From 39-52-133 sp035531075 (lineage in GTDB: Bacteria > Pseudomonadota > Gammaproteobacteria > Burkholderiales > Gallionellaceae), in assembly GCA_035531075.1 (NCBI GenBank), contig DATKTO010000038.1, positions 62,001 to 126,000 on the forward strand: a stretch of 64,000 bases of DNA, given 5' to 3'. A model generated the notes under the pieces. That model was not told where the DNA came from, did not search any database, and saw nothing but the letters and a program-made list of their open reading frames with translations. Every line of letters begins with the position of its first letter. Position 1 is the first letter of the stretch. The position numbers were made by a program, and so were the translations under genes. Shown in pieces: positions 52,105-61,869 of the stretch.

Positions 52105-53562
52105 CTAGCGCTGCCAGAATTTCGGGGTGAATATAATCAACAAGGTAATTATTTCCAGACGTCCTATCAGCATGGCCACGGTGCAAATCCAGGTTTGAAA
52201 ATCTGTCAGTACGCCGTAGTTGCTTGCAGGCCCGACCACGCCCAGGCCAGGTCCCGCATTATTGATGCAGGCAATGATCGCTGAGAACGCCGAGATAAAA
52301 TCCAGGCCGCTGATCAACAGGGCAAATGTCAGTGTCACCACGCTCATGAAATACAGAAAAATGAAACCCAGCACCGAAAACACAATGGTGTTAGGTATGA
52401 CGTGTCCGCCAATTTTCATGGGATTGATTGCTGCGGGATGCAACAGCTTGCGAAATTCTCGGCCTGCCTGCTTGAACAGGATAAGCGTGCGTATCATCTT
52501 GATACCGCCGCCGGTTGATCCAGAACTGGCTACGATACAGCTCAAAAACAACATCCACAGCGGTGCGAAGATGGGCCACTTGTTGAAATCTTCCCCGGCA
52601 AAACCGCAGTCTGTGGCCACCGATACCAGATTGAAGCTCGCATGACGTAATGACGTCCAGAAACTTGGGTAGATTCCCTGCCACCACAGGTACAATCCGA
52701 TGGCCAAACAACTCGCCAACACCACCATAACCGTTGCCACGCCTTCACTGTCATACAAATACTGCTTCAGACTTTTTTCGCGCCAGGCAAAAAAATGCGT
52801 GGCAAAATTCATTGCCGCCAGCAGCATGAAGACAATCAGCACGAATTCAATAGCAGGTGAATTGAAAAATCCGACGCTCGCATCATGTGTGGAAAATCCC
52901 CCCAGTCCCATTGCGGCAAAAGCGTGGCAAACCGCATCAAACCATGACATGCCGGCAATTTTCAGCGATGCAATACAGGCTATGGTGATGCCGAAATACA
53001 CCAGCCACAGGTTGCGCGCCGTTTCCGTAATACGCGGCGTCAATGTTGACTCTTTCATAGGTCCGGGTGTTTCTGCCTTATACAACTGGCGTCCGCCGAT
53101 TCCCAGCAAAGGCATGATGGCTACCGCCAGAACGATAATGCCCATGCCGCCCAGCCAATTCAGTTCATGACGCCACAAATTAATCGCCTGCGGCATGTTG
53201 TCCAGCCCCGTCAGCACGGTTGCGCCTGTTGTTGTCAGGCCAGACATGGTTTCGAAATAAGCGTCAGTGAATGACAAGCCAGGCAGCACCATCAACAGTG
53301 GCAGTGTAGCGAATGCGGGCATGGCGGTCCACATCACAACTACCAGCAGATATCCATGACGTATCGAGAGCTCGCCCTTGTGGCGACGCGTCATTGCCCA
53401 CATCAAGGCCCCGCCAAATAAGGTAATCAGCATTGCGAATGCGAAATCCACCAACGTGCCATCCTGGAAGATCAGCGAAGTGACGAGAGGCATGAGATAG
53501 GTGACACTGAATAGAACCAGCATCATGCCCAGCGCATGTATAACAGTGAGGGAACGTTGCAT
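52105..53562 (-). CDS. trkH: Trk potassium uptake membrane subunit TrkH
   Basis: A 485-residue polytopic K+ channel subunit. Selectivity-filter-like loops are visible: TTTGATVLTGLDNMP near residue 110, FAAMGLGGFSTHD near 215, ATDCGFAGEDF near 315 and INNAGPGLGVVGPASNYGVL near 430. ATG 53562 shares one base with the trkA stop (TGATG); a TTG one codon earlier is also in frame. Works with the regulatory subunit TrkA encoded directly upstream. Confidence 0.96.
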   Translation of the reverse strand: MQRSLTVIHALGMMLVLFSVTYLMPLVTSLIFQDGTLVDFAFAMLITLFGGALMWAMTRRHKGELSIRHGYLLVVVMWTAMPAFATLPLLMVLPGLSFTDAYFETMSGLTTTGATVLTGLDNMPQAINLWRHELNWLGGMGIIVLAVAIMPLLGIGGRQLYKAETPGPMKESTLTPRITETARNLWLVYFGITIACIASLKIAGMSWFDAVCHAFAAMGLGGFSTHDASVGFFNSPAIEFVLIVFMLLAAMNFATHFFAWREKSLKQYLYDSEGVATVMVVLASCLAIGLYLWWQGIYPSFWTSLRHASFNLVSVATDCGFAGEDFNKWPIFAPLWMLFLSCIVASSGSTGGGIKMIRTLILFKQAGREFRKLLHPAAINPMKIGGHVIPNTIVFSVLGFIFLYFMSVVTLTFALLISGLDFISAFSAIIACINNAGPGLGVVGPASNYGVLTDFQTWICTVAMLIGRLEIITLLIIFTPKFWQR

Positions 53563-54935
53563 CAAAAGAATCCTATGCCTATCTGGAATAGCTTTTCCAC
53601 CTTGCGTATGATTTTTTTGTTAATCACAAACACAATCACATGGTCATCCGGTTCAATCAGTCGATCATGATGCGCCATGATCACCACGCCGTTACGCACC
53701 ATGGCGCCGATGGTCGCACCTTCCGGCAAATCAATCTCGTCTATCCTGCGCCCCACAACTTTTGACGATTGCCGGTCGCCGTGGGCCACCAGCTCCAGCG
53801 CTTCCGCAGCTCCCCTGCGCAAGGAGTGCACTGCCGCCACATCGCCGTGGCGCACATAGGCCAACAATGAACCTATCGTGACATGCGCCGGCGACAGCGC
53901 AATATCGATTTTGCCGCCCTGCACCAGGCCCACATAGGCACTGCGGTTGATCAGCGAGATCACTTTGCGCGCGCCGCCGTTCTTGGCCAGCAATGACGAC
54001 ATGATGTTGTTTTCATCGTCATTGGTCAGCGCACAGAATACATCCACCTCCCCGACATTTTCGGAGAGCAGCAAGTTTTCATCGGTACAATCGCCGTGCA
54101 GCACCAAGGTATGTGCAAGTTCGCTTGCCAGTAGCTCGCAGGATTTTTTGTTAAATTCCACGATCTTGACCTGGTACTCCTGCTCCAGCGCCAGCGCCAG
54201 GCGTCGTCCGATATTGCCGCCACCCATGATCATGATGCGTTTGGCGGGCTGGTCCATGCGCCGCAATTCTTTCAGCACCGTGCGAATATTTTCTGTTGCC
54301 GCGATAAAAAATACCTCATCACCAGCCTCAATCACCGTATCGCCATGCGGGATAATTGATCTGTCCTGGCGGAAAATTGCCGCCACGCGTGCATCCACAC
54401 TGGGCATATGCGTGTGCATAAAACTCAATGGCTGGCCCACCAGCGGGCCACCTTCAAACGCCCGCACCGCAACCAGTGATACCTTGCCGTCGGCAAACTC
54501 CAGCACTTGCAGCGCTTCGGGAAATTCGATCAGTTTGCGGATATAGTCGGTGAGAATCTGCTCGGGACAGATGGAAAAATCTACGCAGAAATTATCCGCG
54601 CTAAATATCTCAGGGTGCGCCAGGTAATCGGCCGAGCGGATACGCGCAATCTTGGTTGGGGTGTTATACAGGCTGGCTGCCAGCTTGCACGCCACCATGT
54701 TGACCTCATCACTTTGTGTTACTGCCAGCAGCATATCCGCATCGGCGATGCCGGCCTGTTCCAGTATGGAAGGATGGGAAGCATTGCCAACCAGTGTGCG
54801 CAAATCCAGCCTGTCCTGCAATAATTTGAGCTTCTCGGGATCGGTATCAACAACGGTGATGTCATTGGCTTCGCCAACCAGGCTTTCTGCTACTGTAGAA
54901 CCGACCTGTCCAGCGCCAAGTATTATAATATTCAA
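53562..54935 (-). CDS. trkA: Trk system NAD-binding regulatory subunit TrkA
   Basis: A 457-residue peripheral subunit with two RCK/TrkA-N plus TrkA-C repeats. First Rossmann motif IILGAGQVGSTVAESL (residues 3-18), second IMIMGGGNIGRRLALAL near 235; TrkA-C domains follow each (LSLVAVRAFEGGPLVGQPLS, VAHGDRQSSKVVGRRIDEID). The start codon appears to be TTG at 54935, with AAAGGCGG upstream; no ATG is available in a better position. 47 bp after the inositol-phosphatase gene. Confidence 0.96.
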   Translation of the reverse strand: MNIIILGAGQVGSTVAESLVGEANDITVVDTDPEKLKLLQDRLDLRTLVGNASHPSILEQAGIADADMLLAVTQSDEVNMVACKLAASLYNTPTKIARIRSADYLAHPEIFSADNFCVDFSICPEQILTDYIRKLIEFPEALQVLEFADGKVSLVAVRAFEGGPLVGQPLSFMHTHMPSVDARVAAIFRQDRSIIPHGDTVIEAGDEVFFIAATENIRTVLKELRRMDQPAKRIMIMGGGNIGRRLALALEQEYQVKIVEFNKKSCELLASELAHTLVLHGDCTDENLLLSENVGEVDVFCALTNDDENNIMSSLLAKNGGARKVISLINRSAYVGLVQGGKIDIALSPAHVTIGSLLAYVRHGDVAAVHSLRRGAAEALELVAHGDRQSSKVVGRRIDEIDLPEGATIGAMVRNGVVIMAHHDRLIEPDDHVIVFVINKKIIRKVEKLFQIGIGFF

Positions 54936-54982
54936 GCCAACCGCCTTTCATAATGATGCATCTGGAATGATAGAAACAATTT

Positions 54983-55792
54983 TTACTGATGCGCGCGTAT
55001 CCAGCTTTTCCATGCATTAAACATATCCGGGTCCAGTGCTGCAATCACTGAGCGCTGCCATACGTTGCCATGGGTAAAATCATCATGCTCCAGGCAACAT
55101 ATTTGTCCGCCCGCTTCCTCTAACACCAGAGAACCCGCGGCGTAGTCCCACAGCTTTTGACCACCATGCAAATACGCGTCATAACGGCCCGCAGCGGTAT
55201 AACACCAGTCCAGCGTACTGGCGCCAAAGTTGCGTTGCGATGCATAGGGCGGATGGCTGGCGAGCACGGATGACAGCTTGCTATCCAGCCGTTTCATATC
55301 CACGTTGGCGAGTGCTCCGGACAAATCCGTGGCGACTCTGCGCTTCTGCATCTTGCTCCCATTCAGAAAGGCGCCGCGTCCGCGCTCCGCTGCAAATACT
55401 TCCTTGGCCACCGGGTCATATATCACGCCCAATACACTCTTGCCCTCCCGAATCAGCGCAACAGAAACCGCGAAATAGGGCAGCCCATGCACAAAATTTG
55501 ACGTGCCATCGATCGGGTCTATGCACCACAGCTCCTGCTGGCCATCCCCCCAAAGTTCCTCTTGCTGCGCGGTGCTCATCTCTTCGCCCAGCACCGGCAC
55601 CTTGTGAATAGCCTGTAGCCTGCGCATCAGCGCGTCCTGAGCGGCAAGATCGGCCTCGGTGCACAGACTGCCGTCAAGTTTCTGCTGGTGTGCAACTTTC
55701 ATATAGCGCGGCATGATTTCCTGCTCGGCCACCAGCTTTATTGCGGCAACCATCGCCTTCAGCAAGGCGCCCATGCCTTCGCTTTGCGTCAC
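54983..55792 (-). CDS. Inositol monophosphatase family protein
   Basis: A 269-residue FIG-superfamily phosphatase. Metal-site motifs: LGEEMST (first Glu), WCIDPIDGTSNFVHGLPYFA (Asp-Pro-Ile-Asp-Gly-Thr) and the C-terminal LWDYAAGSLVLEEAGGQI. The start is GTG at 55792, overlapping the previous gene by GTGA, with an ATG at 55774 as alternative. The substrate could be inositol phosphate, or 3'-phosphoadenosine 5'-phosphate as for CysQ; it differs from SuhB in sequence detail and length, so I give no symbol. Confidence 0.9.
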   Translation of the reverse strand: MTQSEGMGALLKAMVAAIKLVAEQEIMPRYMKVAHQQKLDGSLCTEADLAAQDALMRRLQAIHKVPVLGEEMSTAQQEELWGDGQQELWCIDPIDGTSNFVHGLPYFAVSVALIREGKSVLGVIYDPVAKEVFAAERGRGAFLNGSKMQKRRVATDLSGALANVDMKRLDSKLSSVLASHPPYASQRNFGASTLDWCYTAAGRYDAYLHGGQKLWDYAAGSLVLEEAGGQICCLEHDDFTHGNVWQRSVIAALDPDMFNAWKSWIRAHQ

Positions 55793-56346
55793 GCTTCATG
55801 TTTCCATTTGATCGAGCATCCCATGCTAGGTATCTGCTCTGCCGGTCCCCTGCCTGTTTGCGCAACAGTCACCATCGCGTTAAACAGATCGCGCGGCGCA
55901 TCTGCCACGGCGTCCTTGCGCGATGCGTCAAGGCGGCCGCGATATTGCAGTTCCAGATTGGCGTTGAAACCAAAGAAATCCGGTGTGCACACCGCGCCGT
56001 AATCTTTGGCGATCTGTTGAGTTTCATCCCATACATAAGGGAAGGGATAACTGAAGACCTGCGCCACTTCCTTCATATGTTCAAATGAATCTTCTTCATA
56101 CTCAGCCGGATCGTTCGACATGATCGCAATACTGTTAATCCCGTATTGCTTAAGCTCCAGCGTGTCGCGCACAATGCGCTCGCGGATTGATTTCACATAA
56201 GGGCAGTGATTGCAGATAAACATCACCAGCAGGCCATTCTTGCCGCGCGCGCTGTCCAGCGTATAGTGCTTGCCGTCCACGCCGAGCAGGTTGAAGTCAC
56301 GCGCTTTCCAGCCGAAATCGCACACAGGGGGGTTCAAACTGACCAT
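55789..56346 (-). CDS. Thioredoxin-fold (AhpC/TSA-like) protein
   Basis: A 185-residue cytoplasmic redoxin. LGVDGKHYTLDSARGKNGLL leads to the active-site stretch MFICNHCPYVKSI (CxxC as CNHC) near residue 43, followed by YGINSIAIMSNDPAEYEEDS and VCTPDFFGFNANLELQYRGR. Members of this group are usually annotated 'thioredoxin family protein' of unknown partner. ATG 56346 (MVSLNPPVCDFG) is preferred to the upstream in-frame start. First gene of the group running into trkA-trkH; rsmE is divergent 78 bp away. Confidence 0.9.
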   Translation of the reverse strand: MVSLNPPVCDFGWKARDFNLLGVDGKHYTLDSARGKNGLLVMFICNHCPYVKSIRERIVRDTLELKQYGINSIAIMSNDPAEYEEDSFEHMKEVAQVFSYPFPYVWDETQQIAKDYGAVCTPDFFGFNANLELQYRGRLDASRKDAVADAPRDLFNAMVTVAQTGRGPAEQIPSMGCSIKWKHEA

Positions 56347-56424
56347 TTGCTTAACTCCTAAATACAATTTATATCCAAGACGCTATATTATCACGCTGAC
56401 CTCACCACATCGAAGCCGCTAACT

Positions 56425-57162
56425 ATGTCCGCACCCCGTTTCTATTGCCCTGCTACCCTGCCATCATCGGGCCTGTTTGAACTCCCTGCCGATGCCGCGC
56501 ACCATGCGCATCGCGTGCTGCGTTTGCGCGTTAACGACCCCGTGCAAATATTCGATGGCGAAGGCAAGGCGTGCGATGCCACCATCAGCAGCATCAGCGG
56601 CAAACACGTTGACATTAACATCACCCGAACCTGCCCCGCCCAGGCTCCATCACCGCTGCAGATCGTGCTGGCGCAAGCCATGACCTCCAGCGAAAAAATG
56701 GACTGGATCGTGCAGAAAGCCACCGAATTGGGCGCCACCGAAGTCCAGCCGGTACAAACCCAGCGCAGCGTAGCCAAACTCAGCCAGGAACGTGCCGAGA
56801 AACGCACCGAGCACTGGCGCGGCGTGGTGGTCGCGGCCTGTGAACAGAGCGGAAGAAACGACCTGATGCAGGTGCATCCCCCGCTTGAGCTCAGCCACTG
56901 GCTGGCCAACGCGCGGAGCGCCGGGGGCGGCAAATTTATCCTGCTGCCGGATGGCGCCGTCGCCCTGCATGCTCAGCACAAACCCCAAGGTCCGGTCACC
57001 CTGCTGATCGGCCCAGAGGGCGGCTTCAGTCCCGACGAGGCGCTGATGGCCAAACAGTCCGGCTTCGTCCCCGTGCTGCTGGGGCCGCGCGTGCTGCGCA
57101 CCGAGACTGCCGCCCTGGCAGGCATTAGCGCGCTGCAGACACTGTGGGGCGACTTTTTGTAA
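56425..57162 (+). CDS. rsmE: 16S rRNA (uracil(1498)-N3)-methyltransferase
   Basis: A 245-residue SPOUT methyltransferase. The N-terminal PUA-like region begins RFYCPATLPSSGLFELPADA; MDWIVQKATELGATEVQPVQ and SQERAEKRTEHWRGVVVAAC are signature stretches; the C-terminal SAM knot is LLIGPEGGFSPDEALMA and LGPRVLRTETAALAGISALQ. It modifies U1498 in the decoding centre. Confidence 0.97.
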   Translation: MSAPRFYCPATLPSSGLFELPADAAHHAHRVLRLRVNDPVQIFDGEGKACDATISSISGKHVDINITRTCPAQAPSPLQIVLAQAMTSSEKMDWIVQKATELGATEVQPVQTQRSVAKLSQERAEKRTEHWRGVVVAACEQSGRNDLMQVHPPLELSHWLANARSAGGGKFILLPDGAVALHAQHKPQGPVTLLIGPEGGFSPDEALMAKQSGFVPVLLGPRVLRTETAALAGISALQTLWGDFL

Positions 57163-57202
57163 TAGCCTGATTATATTTAATTAATATCGATTGGAGAGAA
57201 GA

Positions 57203-57388
57203 TTGCCCTACGTCAACATTCGCATCGCCGGCACACTCAGCCGCGAACAAAAAGCCGAGATCGCCGCTGAAATCACCGATACCCTGGAACGCATTGCCAA
57301 GAAACCGGCGTCCTACACCTATATCGCATTTGACGAGCTGCCGGATGAGAACTGGGCAATTGCGGGAAAACTGTTAGACGAAGCGTAA
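57203..57388 (+). CDS. 4-oxalocrotonate tautomerase family protein (TTG start)
   Basis: A 61-residue tautomerase. The family needs Pro as the first residue after Met removal. The only start that provides it is TTG at 57203 (TTG-CCC-TAC, giving PYVNIRIAGT), with GGAGAGAAGA directly upstream; an earlier in-frame ATG at 57191 would bury the Pro. The rest (EITDTLERIAKKPASYTYIA) matches small 4-OT proteins. Substrate unknown. Convergent with cusA. Confidence 0.85.
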   Translation: MPYVNIRIAGTLSREQKAEIAAEITDTLERIAKKPASYTYIAFDELPDENWAIAGKLLDEA

Positions 57389-57406
57389 AGTAAGTTTGCC
57401 TAGTTT

Positions 57407-60400
57407 TTATGCATCCCCCTTTGCTTTCACTAGCGCCCGTTCTTTCACCAATGCATAGATTGCAGGTATCACCAGCAGGGTCAGCACCGTCGATGACACC
57501 ATGCCGCCCACCATCGGTGCGGCGATGCGGCGCATCACTTCCGAGCCGGTGCCGCTGCTCCACATGATGGGTAGCAAGCCCGCCATGATCGCGACCACGG
57601 TCATCATCTTGGGGCGCACGCGTTCCACCGCGCCTTCCATCAGCGCCGCATAAAGGTCTGGCAGGCTAGGCTGTCTGCCTTCGGCTTCGCGTTGCGTGTG
57701 TAACTTATGCCACGCCTGGTCGAGGTAGATCAGCATCACCACCCCGGTTTCTGCGGCCACGCCGGCCAGCGCGATAAAGCCCACCGCCACCGCCACGCTC
57801 ATGTTGTAGCCCAGCAGCCACATCAACCACACCCCCCCCACCAGCGCAAACGGCACCGACAGCATCACGATCAGCGTCTCGGTAATGCGGCGGAAATTTA
57901 GATAGAGCAGCAGGAAGATGATCAGCAGCGTCAGTGGAACAACAATTTTCATTTTGGCGACAGCGCGCTCCATGTATTCAAACTGGCCGCTCCAGGTGAT
58001 GTAATAGCCGGGCGGGAATTTGACCTCTTGCTGCACCGCCCGCTGCGCATCGTGCACATAGCCGCCGATGTCGCGGTCGCGGATGTCGACGTAGATGTAG
58101 GCGGACAGCAGCGAATTTTCGGTGCGGATGGCCGGTGCGCCCTTGACCACTTCCACCCGCGCCAGCTGCCCCAAGGGCACCATTGCGCCACCCGTGACGG
58201 GCACCAGCACCTGCGTTGCGATCATTTGCGGGCTGGAGCGCAATTCGCGCGGATAGCGCACGTTGACGCCGAAACGCTCCAGGCCCTCGACTGTGGTGGT
58301 GACCATTTCACCGCCCAGCGCGGTGCCGATGACTTCCTGCAGCTCGCCGATGGTGAGGCCGTAACGCGCCAGCTGCAGGCGGTCGGGCACGATATCGAGG
58401 TAATAGCCGCCGGTGATGCGCTCGGCATAGGCGCTGCTGGTGCCGGGCACCTGTTTCACCGCGGCTTCCACCTGCCGTGCGACCTCCTCGATACCCTCAA
58501 GGCTCTTGCCGAACACCTTGATGCCGATCGGCGTGCGGATACCGGTGGCGAGCATGTCGATGCGCGCCTTGATCGGCATGGTCCACGAATTGGAAACGCC
58601 GGGGAATTGCAGCGCCTGATCCAGTTCGGCGATGAGCTTGTCCATTGTCATGCCGTCGCGCCACTCAGACTGAGGCTTGAGGTTAATCACGGTCTCAAAC
58701 ATTTCCAGCGGCGCGGGATCGGTGGCGGACTGCGCACGGCCTGCCTTGCCAAATACCGACTCGACTTCCTGAAAGCTCTTGATGATCTTATCCTGCGACT
58801 GCATCAGCTCGGCAGCCTTGGTCACCGACATGCCGGGCAGGGAGGAGGGCATGTACAGCAGGGTGCCTTCGTTCAGCGTCGGCATGAATTCGCTGCCCAA
58901 ACGTGAGGCCGGATAGACGGTCAGCAGCATGAACACTACCGCAATTCCGATGGTGAGCTGCTTGCGCCGCATCACCGCCTCGATCAGCGGGTGATACACT
59001 CTGATCAGAAAACGGTTCACCGGATTTTGCTGCTCCGGCATGATATTGCCGCGAATAAACAGCAGCATCAGCACCGGCACCAGGGTCACCGCCAGCAACG
59101 CCGCAGCCGCCATGGAAAAGGTCTTGGTGTAAGCCAGCGGCGAGAACATCCGCCCTTCCTGCGATTCCAGCGTAAACACCGGCACAAACGACACGGTGAT
59201 GATCAGCAGGCTGAAGAACAGCGCAGGGCCAACTTCCTTGCATGCGTCGATGATGGCCTGCGAACGCGAACCGCCCTGCGGCAGACGCTCCAGATGCTTG
59301 TGCGCGTTTTCTATCATCACAATCGCCGCATCCACCATCGCGCCGATCGCAATCGCAATGCCGCCCAGGCTCATGATATTGGCGTTCATGCCCAGCCGCT
59401 GCATCAGGATAAACGCGGTCAGCACGCCTACCGGCAGCATCACGATCGCCACCAGAGCGCTGCGCACGTGCAGCAGGAACACCATGCACACCAGTGCAAC
59501 GATGAGCGCTTCTTCCAGTAGCGTTTTGTTTAGATTGTCGATGGCGCGATGGATCAGATCGGAGCGGTCATACACCGTCCTGATTTCCACACCCTGCGGC
59601 AGGCCGCTGGAAATTTCAGCTATCTTCTGCTTGATGTTCTGTATCACCTCCAGCGCATTTTCGCCGTAGCGCGCAATGGCGATACCGGCAACCACTTCGC
59701 CTTCGCCGTTGAGTTCGGTGAGACCGCGCCGTTCTTCCGGCCCCAGCTCGATATGCGCGATGTCGCGCAGCAGTACCGGTACGCCTTTTTCGCTTTTCAT
59801 CACCAGCAGTTCCAGGTCCTCTATGCCGCGCAGATAGCCTTTGCCGCGCACCATATACTCGATCTCGGACATCTCGATCACGCGCCCGCCGACATCGCGG
59901 TTGCTGTCGCGGATGACCTGTGTCACGCGCGACAGAGGTATACCGTAGGCCTGCAGCTTGCGCGGATCGACCACTACCTGATACTGCTTTTCAAAGCCGC
60001 CGATGCTGGCCACTTCCGACACGCCATGCGCCTTGGTGAGCTGATAGCGCAGATACCAGTCCTGTAGCGCACGCAGCTCGGCCAGCGTGCGCTGCGCACC
60101 GAGCACAACATACTGGTACACCCAGCCCACACCAGTGGCATCCGGCCCCAATGCCGGTCGCACCCCCTGCGGCAGGCGGCTGGCGGCGAAATTCAAATAT
60201 TCCAGCACGCGCGAACGCGCCCAGTAAATGTCGGTGTTGTCCTCAAAAATCACATAAACAAACGACGCGCCAAAGAAGGAAAAGCCGCGCACCACTTTTG
60301 ATTTCGGCACCGACAGCATCGCGGTGGTCAGCGGGTAGGTGACCTGATCTTCCACCACCTGCGGCGCCTGCCCGGAATATTCAGTATAAACAATCACCTG

Positions 60401-60535
60401 AACATCTGACAGGTCCGGGATTGCATCCAGCGGCATTTTCTGCAGCGCCACCACCCCGGCTATCACCACAAACAGGCTGGCGAGCAGCACCACAAAGGCG
60501 TTACGCGCGGACCATTCAATTATTTTCGCTAGCAT
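57407..60535 (-). CDS. cusA: Copper/silver efflux RND pump CusA
   Basis: A 1042-residue HME-RND transporter with 12 membrane segments and two large periplasmic loops. Start MLAKIIEWSARNAFVVLLAS; proton-relay region GAMVDAAIVMIENAHKHLE in TM4; SSLPGMSVTKAAELMQSQ and WTMPIKARIDMLATGIRTPI in the porter domain carry Met residues like the CusA metal pathway, and IRTPIGIKVFG is CusA-like rather than CzcA-like. C-terminal GFIALAGVAAETGVVMLIYL is also typical. Exports Cu(I)/Ag(I) from periplasm and cytoplasm with CusB and CusC. Follows cusB by 8 bp. Confidence 0.95.
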   Translation of the reverse strand: MLAKIIEWSARNAFVVLLASLFVVIAGVVALQKMPLDAIPDLSDVQVIVYTEYSGQAPQVVEDQVTYPLTTAMLSVPKSKVVRGFSFFGASFVYVIFEDNTDIYWARSRVLEYLNFAASRLPQGVRPALGPDATGVGWVYQYVVLGAQRTLAELRALQDWYLRYQLTKAHGVSEVASIGGFEKQYQVVVDPRKLQAYGIPLSRVTQVIRDSNRDVGGRVIEMSEIEYMVRGKGYLRGIEDLELLVMKSEKGVPVLLRDIAHIELGPEERRGLTELNGEGEVVAGIAIARYGENALEVIQNIKQKIAEISSGLPQGVEIRTVYDRSDLIHRAIDNLNKTLLEEALIVALVCMVFLLHVRSALVAIVMLPVGVLTAFILMQRLGMNANIMSLGGIAIAIGAMVDAAIVMIENAHKHLERLPQGGSRSQAIIDACKEVGPALFFSLLIITVSFVPVFTLESQEGRMFSPLAYTKTFSMAAAALLAVTLVPVLMLLFIRGNIMPEQQNPVNRFLIRVYHPLIEAVMRRKQLTIGIAVVFMLLTVYPASRLGSEFMPTLNEGTLLYMPSSLPGMSVTKAAELMQSQDKIIKSFQEVESVFGKAGRAQSATDPAPLEMFETVINLKPQSEWRDGMTMDKLIAELDQALQFPGVSNSWTMPIKARIDMLATGIRTPIGIKVFGKSLEGIEEVARQVEAAVKQVPGTSSAYAERITGGYYLDIVPDRLQLARYGLTIGELQEVIGTALGGEMVTTTVEGLERFGVNVRYPRELRSSPQMIATQVLVPVTGGAMVPLGQLARVEVVKGAPAIRTENSLLSAYIYVDIRDRDIGGYVHDAQRAVQQEVKFPPGYYITWSGQFEYMERAVAKMKIVVPLTLLIIFLLLYLNFRRITETLIVMLSVPFALVGGVWLMWLLGYNMSVAVAVGFIALAGVAAETGVVMLIYLDQAWHKLHTQREAEGRQPSLPDLYAALMEGAVERVRPKMMTVVAIMAGLLPIMWSSGTGSEVMRRIAAPMVGGMVSSTVLTLLVIPAIYALVKERALVKAKGDA

Positions 60536-60543
60536 GTCGCCCC

Positions 60544-61869
60544 CTAGTGTTTGTATTGGGTGGGGTCAGGTTTGTTGCCAGGCTTGTCTTTTTCAGCCTG
60601 ACTGAAGCCCGCGATCGCCGCCTTGAGATTGCTCTCGGCATCGATCAGGAAATTGGCACTGACCACCACTTTTTCGCCTTCACCTATGCCGTCTGTCACT
60701 TCCACGTAGTCATCGCTGCGCGCACCCAGCCTCACTTCGCGTGCCTCGTAGTGCCCCTCGGTCAGCTCCACCAGCACGATTTCGCGGCGGCCGCTGTATA
60801 TCACCGCAGTATCCGGCACCGCAATCACAGGTCCCTTGCTGCCGAGGCCAGCCAGCTCCACCTGCGCGTACATGCCGGGGCGCAGCTGGCCGGCGGCATT
60901 GGCGATTTCCAGCCGCACCGACGTGGTGCGGGTCTGCGGATTCAGAGTTGGATAAACATAGCTCACGCGGCTGGTGAATTCGCGCCCGGGGTAGGCATCC
61001 AGCCGCACCTTTGCAGCCTGGCCGAGCCTGACCAGCCCGCTTTCCTGCTCCGACACATCTGCAATAATCCACAAGCTGGTCAGATCGGCGATCTTGTACA
61101 GTGTTTCTCCTGGCATGAAGCGCATGCCCTTGAGCGCGGCTTTTTCCGTCACAATCCCGCTTACCGGCGAACGGTAAGAAATTGTGCGCTTCACCTCGCC
61201 TGTCTCGCGCAATTTCCGCAAATCTTCATCGCCTATGTCCCAACTCTTCAAGCGCATCAGGCTGGCCTGCGCCAGTTCCTGCATGCCGCCCCGTGCTTCG
61301 GCTGTTGCCCCCTGCATCGCTTTCACCCCTTGCAGCGCAATCAGATATTCGCGCTGTGCCGAGATCAACTCCGGGCTGTACACCTCGATCAAGGATTGCC
61401 CGGCCTTCACCACATCGCCGGTTGCATCGACATGCAGCTGCTCCACCCAGCCTTCAAACTTGGGCGAAATGGTATACACGCGGCGCTCATCCGTCTCGAT
61501 GCGGCCCACTGCGCGCACAGTGTGGCTGAGCTGGCGCAGCTCAGCCTTGGCGGTTTTTACGCCCAGCTTCTGCACTTTCTCTGTGCTGATTTTTATCCTG
61601 GTGCTGCCATCAGCTGCGGCTTCATCTTCACCCTCATAAACCGGGATGTAATCCATCCCCATCGAATCCTGCTTGGGCACATCCGAGGTGTCGGGCATGC
61701 CCATCGGGTTGCGGTAATACAGAATCTTCGGTTCCTTTTTTACTTGCACTGCAGCCACTGTTGCCGCGCCGCTGTCGGCGCGATTGCCGTGCGCGCCCAG
61801 CCAGTAGGCAACGCCTGCGACTGCAATCACAGCCAGTGCCGCCAAACTCAGTTTCAGTACCGGCTTCAT
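60544..61869 (-). CDS. cusB: Periplasmic adaptor CusB
   Basis: A 441-residue membrane-fusion protein. An N-terminal anchor (LSLAALAVIAVAGVAYWLGA) is followed by YYRNPMGMPDTSDVPKQDSM, the heavy-metal-binding segment typical of CusB, whose Met residues bind Cu(I)/Ag(I). The barrel-sandwich and alpha-hairpin include VHVDATGDVVKAGQSLIEVY-like text (LHVDATGDVVKAGQSLIEVY) and SPVSGIVTEKAALKGMRFMP; DGIGEGEKVVVSANFLIDAE closes the fold. Stop codon 8 bp before cusA; ATG overlaps the cusC stop. Confidence 0.95.
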   Translation of the reverse strand: MKPVLKLSLAALAVIAVAGVAYWLGAHGNRADSGAATVAAVQVKKEPKILYYRNPMGMPDTSDVPKQDSMGMDYIPVYEGEDEAAADGSTRIKISTEKVQKLGVKTAKAELRQLSHTVRAVGRIETDERRVYTISPKFEGWVEQLHVDATGDVVKAGQSLIEVYSPELISAQREYLIALQGVKAMQGATAEARGGMQELAQASLMRLKSWDIGDEDLRKLRETGEVKRTISYRSPVSGIVTEKAALKGMRFMPGETLYKIADLTSLWIIADVSEQESGLVRLGQAAKVRLDAYPGREFTSRVSYVYPTLNPQTRTTSVRLEIANAAGQLRPGMYAQVELAGLGSKGPVIAVPDTAVIYSGRREIVLVELTEGHYEAREVRLGARSDDYVEVTDGIGEGEKVVVSANFLIDAESNLKAAIAGFSQAEKDKPGNKPDPTQYKH

